Below are positions 8,330 through 16,932 of a stretch of 64,000 nucleotides of DNA, piece by piece; within the stretch, counting starts at the first letter, position 1; each line of letters starts with the position of its first letter. Made by a program: the position numbers and the translations under genes. Source of the stretch: Oscillospiraceae bacterium (GTDB taxonomy: Bacteria; Bacillota; Clostridia; Oscillospirales; Ruminococcaceae); NCBI GenBank assembly GCA_017427265.1, contig JAFRTG010000047.1, forward strand, positions 1 to 64,000. The letters run 5' to 3'. The notes beneath the pieces were generated by a model, which saw nothing but the letters and a program-made list of their open reading frames with translations, searched no databases and was not told the DNA's origin.

Positions 8330-9025
8330 ATGGACGACTGGAAACATGTTGTCGCAGCAAATCTGGTGCGGCTTCGCAAGGAGAATCAGCTGACGCAGCT
8401 TCAGCTTGCAGAAATGCTGCACTACTCCGATAAGGCAGTCTCCAAGTGGGAACGCGGAGAATCCCTGCCTGACCTTGCCGTCATGAAGCAGCTCGCGGAT
8501 TATTACGGCATCCGCATTGACGATTTTCTGAACGACCCCGATGCCGTTCCCGCAGCACCCGCAGAGCCGGTAACGGAGATTGCGGAACCTGCTCCGGAGG
8601 CTGAGCCGGAAACGCCGGCAGAGGATTCTGCTGCCGCGGAGCGCGATGCTGCTGTCTCTGTCCGGCAGCGCAGACATAACCGCATCATCATCACCGGCAT
8701 GGCCGCATTGCTGGTCTGGCTGGTTGCCTCGATGATCTTTGTCGTGCTGGATACGATCCTGCCGGATCTGAAATACAGCTCTTTTCTCTTCATCTATGCG
8801 GCGCCGATCACGGCGGTCGTGGCACTGGTATTCAATTCGATCTGGTTCAACCGCCGCTGGAATTTTGCGATCATTTCCTTTCTGATCTGGTCGGTGCTCG
8901 GCGCGCTGTTCATGACGTTCTATGAATATAAAATCTGGAAGCTGTTCCTGATCGGAATTCCGGCGCAGCTGATTGTGCTGCTGTGGTCGCGGCTGCGGCC
9001 GGTGCATATGACAGAAGAAAAATAA
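8330..9025 (+). CDS. XRE-family regulator with C-terminal membrane segments
   Basis: 231-residue protein. Residues 1-65 form a Cro/CI-type helix-turn-helix (NLVRLRKENQLTQLQLAEML, then SDKAVSKWERGESLPDL). An Ala/Pro/Glu-rich linker (about 68-105) leads to four hydrophobic segments (about 120-225). This layout, a membrane-tethered XRE regulator, is common in Clostridia. The target is unknown. The MATE exporter gene lies 65 bp downstream on the same strand, so it may be the regulated gene. A GGGAGGGG site precedes the ATG. Confidence 0.85.
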   Translation: MDDWKHVVAANLVRLRKENQLTQLQLAEMLHYSDKAVSKWERGESLPDLAVMKQLADYYGIRIDDFLNDPDAVPAAPAEPVTEIAEPAPEAEPETPAEDSAAAERDAAVSVRQRRHNRIIITGMAALLVWLVASMIFVVLDTILPDLKYSSFLFIYAAPITAVVALVFNSIWFNRRWNFAIISFLIWSVLGALFMTFYEYKIWKLFLIGIPAQLIVLLWSRLRPVHMTEEK

Positions 9026-9090
9026 TGCGTTCCCTGCTGTATTCCTGTGCAGCAGGGAATTTTGCAGACAGCCCCCGAAAGGAGAACAGG

Positions 9091-10434
9091 ATGAATTCCA
9101 AAAAGCAATTATACCGCAGTCTGCTGATGATTGTCATGCCGATTGCGTTTCAGTATCTGATGGCCTCGCTGGTGACGGCTTCGGATGCATTCATGCTCGG
9201 ATTTCTCGATCAGGACTCGCTTTCGGCGGTGTCTCTTGCCGGGCAGATCGCCTTTGTGTTCAGCCTGTTTTACTGTGCGTTCACCGGCGGATGCAGCGTA
9301 CTGGCAGCGCAGCACTGGGGCAAGGGCGACCGCGGAACCGTCGAGGAGATTTTTGCCGTCACCATGCGCTATACCCTGCTGACGGGCTTTTTCTTTACGG
9401 CTGCGGCCTATATGATTCCGGAACAGATCATGCTGATTTTTACGCGGGATCCCGTGCTCATCCGCATGGGCGGGGAGTACCTGAAAACGGTCGCGCTTTC
9501 CTACGTGCTGACGGGCTTTTCGCAGACCTGCTTCGGCATTATGAAAATCTGCGACAGAGCCGGACTCAGTTCGCTGATCGGGTCGCTTTCGGTCGTGCTG
9601 AACATTGCTCTGAATGCGCTGCTGATCTTCGGCATCGGGCCGTTCCCGCGCATGGGCATCGCCGGTGCCGCGATTGCGACACTGATTGCACGTATTTTCG
9701 AGGCGGTTTTCGTGCTGGCGATGATGTACAGCGGAAAATGTCTGCCGCTGCGGCTGAATCTGATGCTGCAGAACCGCAATCAGATTCTGCACCGGGATTA
9801 CTGGAAATATTCCGTGCCGCTGCTGCTGAATCAGCTGGGCTGGGGCGGCGGCGTGACGATGTATTCCGTCATCATGGGACACCTCGGCACCGATGCGACC
9901 GCTGCAAATTCCATCGCGGGTATCGTCCGCAGCATGATTGCAAGTCTCTGCTGGGGCATCGCGTCCGGTGTCAGTATTCTGCTCGGCGGAATGCTCGGCC
10001 GCGGGGAGCTTGACGAGGCGAAAAAGGCGGGCGGCAGCTTTGTGCGGTTCTCGCTCTGGGTCGGTGCAGGCTCCGGCGTGGTGATTCTGGCGCTGACGCC
10101 GCTTGTGCTGCGCGTTACGACGCTGAACGGGCAGGCGGAGTATTACCTGAAATACATGATGCTGATGGCGGCATACTATATCATCGGAAATTCGCTGAAT
10201 TCGACGGTTATCGGCGGCATATTTCCGGCGGGCGGCGATACGCGCTTCGGCATGATCTGCGATATTGTCACGCTCTGGTGCGTGGTCGTTCCGATGGGAA
10301 TGCTGGCGGCATTTGTATTGAAGCTGCCTGTGCTGGCCGTTGCGTTTATCCTGACGCTGGATGAATTCGTCAAGATTCCGGCGGTATACCGGCACTATAT
10401 GAAGTTCAAGTGGCTGCGGAATATCACCACTTAA
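9091..10434 (+). CDS. MATE family efflux transporter
   Basis: Multidrug/toxin extrusion transporter of 447 residues with about 12 membrane helices arranged as two similar halves. Typical features are LMIVMPIAFQYLMASLVTASD at the start (Asp in helix 1 region), SLAGQIAFVFSLF, and the second-half counterpart YWKYSVPLLLNQLGWGGG. The start ATG at 9091 is chosen because CGAAAGGAG precedes it and the family begins here; the frame is open upstream. The substrate is unknown. Probably expressed with the upstream XRE regulator. Confidence 0.9.
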   Translation: MNSKKQLYRSLLMIVMPIAFQYLMASLVTASDAFMLGFLDQDSLSAVSLAGQIAFVFSLFYCAFTGGCSVLAAQHWGKGDRGTVEEIFAVTMRYTLLTGFFFTAAAYMIPEQIMLIFTRDPVLIRMGGEYLKTVALSYVLTGFSQTCFGIMKICDRAGLSSLIGSLSVVLNIALNALLIFGIGPFPRMGIAGAAIATLIARIFEAVFVLAMMYSGKCLPLRLNLMLQNRNQILHRDYWKYSVPLLLNQLGWGGGVTMYSVIMGHLGTDATAANSIAGIVRSMIASLCWGIASGVSILLGGMLGRGELDEAKKAGGSFVRFSLWVGAGSGVVILALTPLVLRVTTLNGQAEYYLKYMMLMAAYYIIGNSLNSTVIGGIFPAGGDTRFGMICDIVTLWCVVVPMGMLAAFVLKLPVLAVAFILTLDEFVKIPAVYRHYMKFKWLRNITT

Positions 10435-10600
10435 ATTTCCGGACAAGTCGGCTGCAAAGAATTCCCGATCGGATGAACACACGGCGCTGCCGACATTCTT
10501 GCGAAATATGACGCAGTTGCGAAAAAACGGTAGCATTTTCGAGGTTTTGCACAAATCCGGCGGAGCGTTTTGTGCAGGCGAACGAATTTTCCGGAAGCTA

Positions 10601-10681
10601 TTTACATTTCGTCCTTTTTATGGTAAGATAAAAATGAAGGGAACCCGCATTCCCCGCCGCTGGATTCCGGCAATGCGGGGC
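10601..10681 (+). promoter_or_regulatory. Promoter and structured leader of the dockerin protein gene
   Basis: TTTACA (10601-10606) and TAAGAT (10624-10629) with a 17-bp spacer. The transcript would begin with a leader of about 120 nt containing a strong hairpin (CCCGCATT paired with AATGCGGG, 10646-10680). The rest of the 320-bp gap after the MATE gene shows nothing else I recognise. Confidence 0.6.
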
Positions 10682-10756
10682 CGGGACGGAAGTGTCCGAA
10701 TACGGAGCACAGATACGGGATGTGCGCCGCATGTTCAGCCCAAAGGAGGAACCATT

Positions 10757-11176
10757 ATGAAAAAGAAAGTTTTCGCCGCGCTTTGCGCAGGCGCCATGCT
10801 CTGCGGCATGGTTTCCGCGCCGGTTTCTGCGTGGGAAACCAAGTACACCAAGGGCGACATCAATATGGACGGCAAGATCGACGGAAAAGATACCATGGCC
10901 GCCTTGAAAGAGTATACTTATTATTTTGTCAGCGGTCTGGATCATTATCTGACAGACGAACAGCTCGAACTGGCTGATATCACGCCGAGAGAGTCTACGC
11001 ATACTATAGAAAATCCAATAACAGGGGTAAGTTATGAAAGAACAACCAAAGTTACGATTCGGGAATGCCATTTGCTTCTCATGTACTACACCTACGGCAT
11101 TGTGGATGAAACGGTGAGAGAAAAAGACATTGTTGACTGGGCATGGGAAGTTGCACCGAAGGCTTTCGAGAAATGA
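10757..11176 (+). CDS. Secreted dockerin-only protein
   Basis: 139-residue precursor with a classical signal peptide (MKKKVFAALCAGAML, cleavage after about residue 27 at VSAW). The mature part starts almost at once with a dockerin calcium loop (GDINMDGKIDGKD). The second repeat is degenerate: instead of D-x-N-x-D residues it has VTIRECHLLLMYYTY, so only one good calcium loop is seen. No enzyme domain is present. Dockerins normally dock enzymes to cohesins on a scaffoldin; a dockerin without cargo could cap or compete for cohesins. AAAGGAGG lies 7 bases before the ATG. Confidence 0.8.
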   Translation: MKKKVFAALCAGAMLCGMVSAPVSAWETKYTKGDINMDGKIDGKDTMAALKEYTYYFVSGLDHYLTDEQLELADITPRESTHTIENPITGVSYERTTKVTIRECHLLLMYYTYGIVDETVREKDIVDWAWEVAPKAFEK

Positions 11177-11248
11177 GTCGAACGGCAATGAAGAAAAAGC
11201 ATTGACTGCATTGTTCTTCATTCGCCCGTAATCTGAAAATAAAACGCC

Positions 11249-11278
11249 AAAAATCCCCTGCACATGCAGGGGATTTTT
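11249..11278. terminator. Bidirectional terminator
   Basis: Perfect 14-bp arms AAAAATCCCCTGCA / TGCAGGGGATTTTT with A- and T-tracts, between the dockerin gene and the convergent hypE gene. Confidence 0.9.
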
Positions 11279-11379
11279 GTTTGCCGAAATTTGAAAAAGC
11301 TCGGCTAAAAACTTTAATTTTGGTTTGCCGAACCGGCTGGAGGATTAAGGTATCCGCTGCGCAGCGGACACTGCCCGCT

Positions 11380-12387
11380 TTAGCAGATGCGGGGGAGAAG
11401 TTCGCCTTTTGGCTGCGGAAGTACCGTCTGTGTGCCGATTTCCGTTTCCATAATGACCTTGCCGGCATTCTCTGCAGTCACCGTTCCGATGATCGCCGCA
11501 TTTTGCGAGTATTTGCCTTCGCGCAGTTTTTCGACGATCGCTGCTGTGTGTTCCTGCGGCGCGAAGATCACCAGTCTGCCCTCACAGGCCAGATACAGCG
11601 GCTCCAGACCGAGCATCCCGCAGACGCCCTTCACTCGCGGATCGACCGGGACGCTCGCCGCATCCAGCCGGATGCCCACATTGCTCTGTCCTGCAATCTC
11701 GTAAAGCACTGTGCCCACGCCGCCGCGCGTTGCATCACGGATGACATGAATCTCGTCTGTTACCTCGTAGAGGCTTTCAACCGTGCCCCAGAGCGGCGCG
11801 CAGTCGCTGTCCACATCGGATTCAATGCCGAAATCGTTGCGCGCAATCAGAATCGTGCAGCCGTGCCGTCCGACGTCGCCGGTCACGATCACCGCATCAC
11901 CGGGCTTTGCAAATGTGCCGGATGTTTGTGCCTGCGGCATGATCTGGCCGATGCCGGTCGTCGTGATGAATACGCCGTCGCACTGACCTTTGCCTGCGAC
12001 TTTCGTATCACCCGCAACAATGCGCACGCCGACTTCTGCTGCCGTTTTTTCCATCGCAGCTGCGATTTCTTCGAGCGCGTCCATCGGGAAGCCCTCCTCA
12101 ATGACAAACGCGCAGGTCAGATAAAGCGGCTTTGCGCCCATGCAGGACAGGTCATTGACTGTGCCGCAGATCGACAGCTTGCCGATGTTGCCGCCGTTGA
12201 ACTTCCACGGCGAGACAATAAAGCCGTCGGTCGATGTTGCGATTTTTCCGCCGGGCTGCGGCAGAACCGCCGCATCGTCGCCTGTGAACATCGGGTTTGA
12301 AAAATGTGCCTTGAATACGCGGTCGATCAGTTCGTTTGTCTGTGTGCCGCCGGCGCCGTGTGCCAGCGTGACTGTTTGATTGCTCAT
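11380..12387 (-). CDS. hypE: HypE, hydrogenase maturation dehydratase
   Basis: Converts the carbamoyl group on its C-terminal Cys to thiocyanate, the source of the cyanide ligands of the Fe(CN)2CO unit. 335 residues with the AIR-synthase-like fold: LAHGAGGTQTNELI, FTGDDAAVLP, IVAGDTKVAGKG, RDATRGGVGT. It ends in ELLPRIC, retaining the essential last Cys. It is the most distal hyp gene of the minus-strand block and sits 24 bp after an acetyltransferase gene. hypA and hypB are not in the window. Confidence 0.95.
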   Translation of the reverse strand: MSNQTVTLAHGAGGTQTNELIDRVFKAHFSNPMFTGDDAAVLPQPGGKIATSTDGFIVSPWKFNGGNIGKLSICGTVNDLSCMGAKPLYLTCAFVIEEGFPMDALEEIAAAMEKTAAEVGVRIVAGDTKVAGKGQCDGVFITTTGIGQIMPQAQTSGTFAKPGDAVIVTGDVGRHGCTILIARNDFGIESDVDSDCAPLWGTVESLYEVTDEIHVIRDATRGGVGTVLYEIAGQSNVGIRLDAASVPVDPRVKGVCGMLGLEPLYLACEGRLVIFAPQEHTAAIVEKLREGKYSQNAAIIGTVTAENAGKVIMETEIGTQTVLPQPKGELLPRIC

Positions 12388-12411
12388 GATTTCTGATTAC
12401 TCCTTTGCAGG

Positions 12412-12885
12412 TCAGTTTTTCTCGTAGAAAACGAGTGTCATATTTTTGTTGACGGGCAGTGTCTCACCGGTGCGGTGATAGCCCGCTTTTTCGTAAAGAC
12501 GGCAGTTTCCGGCTTCTTGCAGGATGGTGCTGAGCGCCCAGTTCTCTGCGCCGTGCAGGCGCTCTGCCGCTTCGATCGCCGCCTGTGCAAAGCCCTTTCT
12601 GCGGTGCGCCGGCAGGATGAACAGCGGCGAGATCTGCCGGCGGCTGCCGTCCTGTTTATCAACAATGCGAATGGCGCCGACCTTTTCGCCGTCTGCGGTC
12701 AGCCAGTAGTAGTATGTGAACGGCTGCATCAGCCGCTCTGTGATGCGCGAAAGCGGCTCGGCAGCAGGGTTTGTCTCATAGTCCTGATATGCTTCGAGCA
12801 GCGCTGCAAAGCAGGTTTTCTGCATCTGCCAGAGCGGCTCTGCTTCTTCAATCGTGATGCGCTGCAATTCCACGGTGTTCCTCAT
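12412..12885 (-). CDS. GNAT acetyltransferase
   Basis: 157-residue GCN5-related N-acetyltransferase. The acetyl-CoA loop is visible as LPAHRRKGFAQAAI, and the C-terminal LYEKAGYHRTGE is the usual last-strand pattern. The start at MRNTVELQ (ATG 12883-12885) overlaps the preceding gene by four bases (ATGA), supporting it over upstream starts. The substrate is unknown. Confidence 0.82.
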   Translation of the reverse strand: MRNTVELQRITIEEAEPLWQMQKTCFAALLEAYQDYETNPAAEPLSRITERLMQPFTYYYWLTADGEKVGAIRIVDKQDGSRRQISPLFILPAHRRKGFAQAAIEAAERLHGAENWALSTILQEAGNCRLYEKAGYHRTGETLPVNKNMTLVFYEKN

Positions 12886-13085
12886 TTCCGGCTGACGATC
12901 ACGGTCAGCAGCGTGATAATGGCCGCTCCTGCGACCAATGAGATGCGGTTCAGGCTGAGCAGCCGCCGCGTGCGGTCGTCCGGACATTTGCGGTAGCTGC
13001 GCTTGTGCCGCTGCAGTTCTGTGACGGCCAGCAGCTCGGCTGCGATTGCCAGCAGCAGCATGATGCGGTATGCCATGTGATTCAC
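12882..13085 (-). CDS. Small membrane protein, unknown
   Basis: 67 residues with hydrophobic segments at about 5-21 and 46-64 flanking a basic stretch (QRHKRSYRKCPDDRTRRLL). It overlaps the acetyltransferase gene by four bases and follows the small soluble gene by 15 bp. I do not recognise the family. Confidence 0.55.
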   Translation of the reverse strand: MNHMAYRIMLLLAIAAELLAVTELQRHKRSYRKCPDDRTRRLLSLNRISLVAGAAIITLLTVIVSRK

Positions 13086-13100
13086 CCCGTTCCGGCGCGG

Positions 13101-13274
13101 TTATGCAAACACCTCGAACATGCCCATAAACCCGCGCAGCTTTGTGTTGACATCCGTTTCCGGCGGCAGCAGCGCCATTGCGACCTGAAACGGCTCGGCG
13201 TTTTCGGTGTCGGTCTGCTTCAAAAAGGCGTAATCGCCCTGAATATCAGTTACAACATAATCATGCGGTTCCAC
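13101..13274 (-). CDS. Small acidic protein, unknown
   Basis: 57-60 residues, EPHDYVVTDIQGDYAFLKQ then VAMALLPPETDV, with a beta-rich look. The GTG at 13272-13274 is well spaced from GAGGTGA; an in-frame GTG at 13283 is the alternative. Similar short proteins with a MALLPPE motif occur in Clostridia as far as I recall, but no function is known to me. The 5' end lies in a 100-bp tandem repeat. Confidence 0.6.
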   Translation of the reverse strand: MEPHDYVVTDIQGDYAFLKQTDTENAEPFQVAMALLPPETDVNTKLRGFMGMFEVFA

Positions 13275-13472
13275 AAAAATCACCTCATTATCTTATCAGT
13301 TTTGTTTTCTCAGCAGCGTCCGCGGCGTGCTTCAGATCAATGGAGGCCGGCACTGCCGGCTCATGCGGTTCCACAAAAATCACCTCATTATCTTATCAGT
13401 TTTGTTTTCTCAGCGTCGCCTGCGGTGTGCTTCAGATCAATGGCGGCCGGCACTGCCGGCTCATGCGGTTCC
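13261..13472. repeat. 100-bp tandem repeat (2.1 copies) duplicating a gene start
   Basis: Units 13261-13360 and 13361-13460 are nearly identical, differing mainly around CAGCAGCGTCCGCGGC versus CAGCGTCGCCTGCGGT. A third copy starts at 13461 and stops after 12 bp. The unit contains the ribosome site and first codons of the small gene at 13274, so a non-productive second start site lies 100 bp upstream. This fills the gap between the small gene and the next acetyltransferase. Confidence 0.93.
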
Positions 13473-13488
13473 GTTTTCTTCACATCCG

Positions 13489-13932
13489 TCATAGCGGCTT
13501 TACAAAGAGCTGTGTCATCTCGTGCCATGCGGTTTCGACCGTGCCGTGCAGTTCAAAGCCGTATTTTTCGTAGAGCCCCTGCTCGTCGCTGGTCAGATAA
13601 ACGGCTGTATAGCCAAGCGATTTTGCATAGTCCGAGGCTGCCGCAATCATCTGCTCTGAGATGCGCCGCCCGCGGTATGCGGCATCCACATAGACGAAGC
13701 CGATAAACGGCGTATATACGCAGGATTCCGGCATTTCATCCTTTGCCGTGAGCGTGCAGAATCCAATCGGCGATTCAGCGTCAAAGGCGGCAAATACACG
13801 CTCCCACTCAGCAAACCTGTTTGTGCGCATCAGCTCTGCGAGAAATGCACCGGCACGCCACGGGCAGTCTGCGGCGAAGCATGCAACGGTATCCCATGCG
13901 GGTTCTCCGGCGTGCAACGTCAGAATTGTCAT
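13489..13932 (-). CDS. GNAT acetyltransferase
   Basis: 147 residues. The acetyl-CoA motif is VDAAYRGRRISEQMIAAA, followed by YLTSDEQGLYEKYGFE, the typical end of aminoglycoside- or protein-type GNAT enzymes. Begins with GAAAGGA before the ATG and overlaps the stop of the HD-domain gene by four bases. The substrate is unknown. Confidence 0.85.
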   Translation of the reverse strand: MTILTLHAGEPAWDTVACFAADCPWRAGAFLAELMRTNRFAEWERVFAAFDAESPIGFCTLTAKDEMPESCVYTPFIGFVYVDAAYRGRRISEQMIAAASDYAKSLGYTAVYLTSDEQGLYEKYGFELHGTVETAWHEMTQLFVKPL

Positions 13933-14513
13933 GGTGATATTCCTTTCACCGGTGGATTCTCTCCAATCTTTTCAAGCGTATCTGCAAGGATTTCCTTTCG
14001 GAGCTCCGTGAGCCATTCCGAGAATGCAGCCGCTTCAAATCCGTAGGTTTTGTTCAGCTCAAATTCGTTCTCCGACCACGTATCAAGCGGCGATTCATTG
14101 TGCTGAATCAGCGCTTCCAGCTTGTCCAGTGCCTTATAGATTTTCGCCTCCGTTGTCACCTGCGCTTCCATTTCGGCATAGAGCGCGGAAAGCTTCGCGG
14201 CGGTTTCCGGCGGCATGGTCTGTACCCACTGCCGCAGCAGGGAATCCTCAGTTTTTCTGTCTGCATCCGTTTTCAAAAACGTCGGAATATCACCGGTAAA
14301 GCATTCGCCCAGATCGTGAATGATACACATCTGCACGACCTTGTCCATATCGGCATCGGGGAATTCAGGCCGCAGCAGCAGCGCCATCAGCGAGACGCGC
14401 CAGCTGTGCTCTGCGACGCTTTCCGTGCGCCCCTTTGCCGTCGTGCAGTGCCGGGGCGTATCCTTTAAACGCTCTGCAATATGCAGGATTTCCAGATAGT
14501 CTCTTGCGTTCAT
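13929..14513 (-). CDS. HD-domain hydrolase (YfbR-like)
   Basis: 194-residue metal-dependent phosphohydrolase. Ligands of the HD domain are visible: His in VAEHSWRVSLMALLL, the HD pair in CIIHDLGE, and the downstream Asp in the helix IYKALDKLEALIQ. Closest in layout to YfbR/5'-nucleotidase-like HD proteins. Start at MNARDYLEILHIAER is chosen because the domain starts there. Confidence 0.82.
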   Translation of the reverse strand: MNARDYLEILHIAERLKDTPRHCTTAKGRTESVAEHSWRVSLMALLLRPEFPDADMDKVVQMCIIHDLGECFTGDIPTFLKTDADRKTEDSLLRQWVQTMPPETAAKLSALYAEMEAQVTTEAKIYKALDKLEALIQHNESPLDTWSENEFELNKTYGFEAAAFSEWLTELRKEILADTLEKIGENPPVKGISP

Positions 14514-14544
14514 ATGGCTGCTCCTGTCCGTCGAAATGGGGGAT

Positions 14545-15132
14545 TCAGCGGTATTCAGCAACATCTTCTGGCTTTTTCCGCGGACGCGGCGGCGGGGCTT
14601 CGTCAGGATAGCCGAGCGCGACCGCGCAGGTCAGCTGCGACGGGGTGCCGATGAAGGCTGCCAGCTCCGGATAGGCATAGAATGTATTGGCAATCCAAAG
14701 AGTGCCGAGTCCGAGGGAAGCGGCTTTCAGCAGCATGTTTTGTACGGCCGCGCCGATCGAGAGGCTGTCGCAGATCTCGGTGATGCGGTCGGCCGGAGAT
14801 ATGCCGTCAAACGGCGAGCCGGAATTTGTATTCAGAATCATAATCAGAACGGGGGCTTCCTGCATGATTTTCAGTGTATGAAACGCATCTGTCAGCCCGG
14901 TTTTTGCTTCCTGCGGGATCGTGCTGTCGTCAAGCATCCGGGTCAGACCGGCATCCATTGCCCGAAGCAGCTGTTCCTTTGATTTCTCCGTAAATACGAT
15001 AAATTTCCACGGCTGCCGGTTCTTGGCCGAGGGCGCAAGCATTCCTGCCTGCAGCACCTCGCCGATCAGTTTCCGATCCGGCAGCTCCGCACGGTATTTG
15101 CGGATGCTGCGCCTTTCCTTGATCGCGTCCAT
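14545..15132 (-). CDS. Nitroreductase family flavoprotein
   Basis: 195-residue FMN-dependent oxidoreductase. The N-terminal IKERRSIRKYR and SAKNRQPWKFIVF supply FMN phosphate contacts; SIGAAVQNMLLKAASLGLGTLWI is the dimer/FMN helix of the family. The C-terminal ALGYPDEAPPPRPRK is also typical. The substrate could be a quinone, nitro compound or other flavin-linked acceptor. It lies between hypD and hypE in the same gene block. Confidence 0.88.
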   Translation of the reverse strand: MDAIKERRSIRKYRAELPDRKLIGEVLQAGMLAPSAKNRQPWKFIVFTEKSKEQLLRAMDAGLTRMLDDSTIPQEAKTGLTDAFHTLKIMQEAPVLIMILNTNSGSPFDGISPADRITEICDSLSIGAAVQNMLLKAASLGLGTLWIANTFYAYPELAAFIGTPSQLTCAVALGYPDEAPPPRPRKKPEDVAEYR

Positions 15133-15169
15133 ATTTTCACCTCATATTTTGCTGCAAATCAGTGCTGCC

Positions 15170-15511
15170 TTACAGACAGCCTTCGTTTATGATTACTTTT
15201 TTGATGCCTGTGACACTGTTCAGTGCAGCGAGGAGCCGTTCCAGAATGTCATCATGACATTTCTTCGGAAAGTCAGAGAGATCAACGCCGATCATCACGA
15301 AACTGAAATCGGTTCCCGTATAATCCTTATCGAATCTCGTGTTTGTATAAAGTCCGTCATAGATGTTCTGAACTTCATTCTTTGCAGCAAGGATTTCTTC
15401 ACGCTGTTTCTGGGTAAATACAGTTTCCGGATAAATGTGGAAACAGGCTCCGCCTTTTGCTTTGCCTCTGAAATCGGCAGGAAAATACGTGCTGATTTTC
15501 TGAAGATCCAT
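15170..15511 (-). CDS. Conserved-looking hypothetical protein
   Basis: 113 residues, soluble, mixed alpha/beta (FPADFRGKAKGGACFHIY, then VMIGVDLSDFPKKCHDDI). Three Cys but no metal motif. It starts 19 bp after hypD and precedes the nitroreductase by 37 bp, so it is likely in the same transcript. Family not recognised. Confidence 0.6.
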   Translation of the reverse strand: MDLQKISTYFPADFRGKAKGGACFHIYPETVFTQKQREEILAAKNEVQNIYDGLYTNTRFDKDYTGTDFSFVMIGVDLSDFPKKCHDDILERLLAALNSVTGIKKVIINEGCL

Positions 15512-15530
15512 AATACCCTCCTGTTAGCGC

Positions 15531-16574
15531 TTACGAATACTGATAATACGCGGCGCAGGCGCCCTCATCGGAGACCATGCAAGCGCCGACCGGATGCAGC
15601 GGCGTGCAGCCTTTGCCGAACACCTTGCAGTCGCACGGGCGAATCTTGCCCTGCAGGACATCGCCGCAGCGGCACGCCGGATTCGGCTTGCCCGTGATGA
15701 CCGGCATGTTATGCTTGATCCGTGCGTCGAAATCTGCGTATTCTGCGCGCAGCTTCATGCCGGAGCCCGGAATCATGCCGAGGCCGCGCCATTCGCTGTC
15801 ACAGGGCTCCATGACCGCGTTCATCAGCGCGATTGCTGCGGGATTGCCCTCGTCCTTCACCACACGCGGATAGCAGTTGCGGAAGAACGGCTCGCCCTGT
15901 TCCAGCAGTTTTATCGTTACAGCCAGCGCGGTCAGCAACTCGCTTGCCGTAAAGCCCGCCACGACGCCGGAAACGCCCTGCTCCTCGCAGAGCCGGATGC
16001 AGGTTTCGTTGCCGGTGATCGCATTGACATGCCCCGGATACAGAAATGCATCCGCGCTGCCGACCAATGCCTGATAGGCATTCGGCATGGTTTTATTCGC
16101 GGTCAGCAGCGAGAAGTTCGTAAGTCCTGCTTCCTTTGCCTGCTTGGCAGCCAGACATGCAGACGGCGTGGTCGTCTCAAAGCCGACCGCCAGAAATACA
16201 ACCTGCTTTTCCGGGTTTTCCTTTGCCAGTGTGACTGCATCCAGCGGCGAATAGACCGGCCGGATATCGCCGCCCTTTGCACGCGCGCCGGCAAGGCTCA
16301 TTTCGGTGCCGGGGACACGGATCAAATCACCGAATGTGCAGATGATGCACTGTTTTTCGAGCGCGAGCCAGATGGCCTCGTCGATGAAGCCGACGGCCGT
16401 CACACAGACCGGACATCCCGGCCCGGAGATCAGGTCGATCTGCGGCGGGAGCAGCTTTCTGAGGCCGATGCGGAAAATCTCATGCGTATGCGTGCCGCAG
16501 ACCTCCATGATGCGCAGCGGACGGCCGCTGTATGAGGTGATGATCTCTCTGGCACGCTTCATGCTTTCGTTCAC
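15531..16574 (-). CDS. hypD: HypD, Fe-S scaffold for Fe(CN)2CO assembly
   Basis: With HypC it forms the scaffold on which the Fe(CN)2CO unit is built. 347 residues with the invariant Cys in EVCGTHTHE (26), the redox pair in SGPGCPVCVT (54 and 57), and a C-terminal [4Fe-4S] set (RCGDVLQGKIRPCDCKVFG, then GC and GAC). All catalytic residues are present. Overlaps hypC by four bases, matching the HypC-HypD complex. Confidence 0.96.
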   Translation of the reverse strand: MNESMKRAREIITSYSGRPLRIMEVCGTHTHEIFRIGLRKLLPPQIDLISGPGCPVCVTAVGFIDEAIWLALEKQCIICTFGDLIRVPGTEMSLAGARAKGGDIRPVYSPLDAVTLAKENPEKQVVFLAVGFETTTPSACLAAKQAKEAGLTNFSLLTANKTMPNAYQALVGSADAFLYPGHVNAITGNETCIRLCEEQGVSGVVAGFTASELLTALAVTIKLLEQGEPFFRNCYPRVVKDEGNPAAIALMNAVMEPCDSEWRGLGMIPGSGMKLRAEYADFDARIKHNMPVITGKPNPACRCGDVLQGKIRPCDCKVFGKGCTPLHPVGACMVSDEGACAAYYQYS

Positions 16575-16780
16575 AGCAGTTCCTCCATGACCGTATCGGC
16601 CTCGTCAGCTTCGTCCGCCGTGATCTTTGCGATCGCAACGCCCGCGTGTACCATGACGAAATCGCCGGGCTCAAGGTCATCGAGCACACCGGCGCTGACG
16701 GCTCTCTGCGCGCCGCTTGCGTCAATCAGCGCGGTGCCGTCCTCAACCTTGACAACTCTTGCAGATAATCCAACACACAT
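16571..16780 (-). CDS. hypC: HypC, Fe carrier chaperone
   Basis: 69-residue OB-fold chaperone. It begins MCVGLSARVV, with the essential Cys2 that holds the iron, and has the LEPGDFVMVHAGVAIAKI end strand of the HypC/HupF family. Starts after a CGGAGG site. The 152 bp between this gene and hypF hold no gene; weak promoter-like TTGAAA/TATTCA boxes are the only thing I see there. Confidence 0.95.
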   Translation of the reverse strand: MCVGLSARVVKVEDGTALIDASGAQRAVSAGVLDDLEPGDFVMVHAGVAIAKITADEADEADTVMEELL

Positions 16781-16932
16781 TTTTATTTACCTCCGTTCAA
16801 TAATCAGCATTGCCGGCGCAGTCTGTCTGCGCACAGCATGAATATTCAAAAAAATACGAGCTTTTCAATGTAATGGGATGCCGAAGAAGCGCTGTCCTCT
16901 CGGCAGGGCAGGGGGCAGCGCCCCGTTTTCAA

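Noticed and set aside
10601-10756. c-di-GMP or other riboswitch in the dockerin gene leader
   Set aside because: One strong hairpin only; no known aptamer core.
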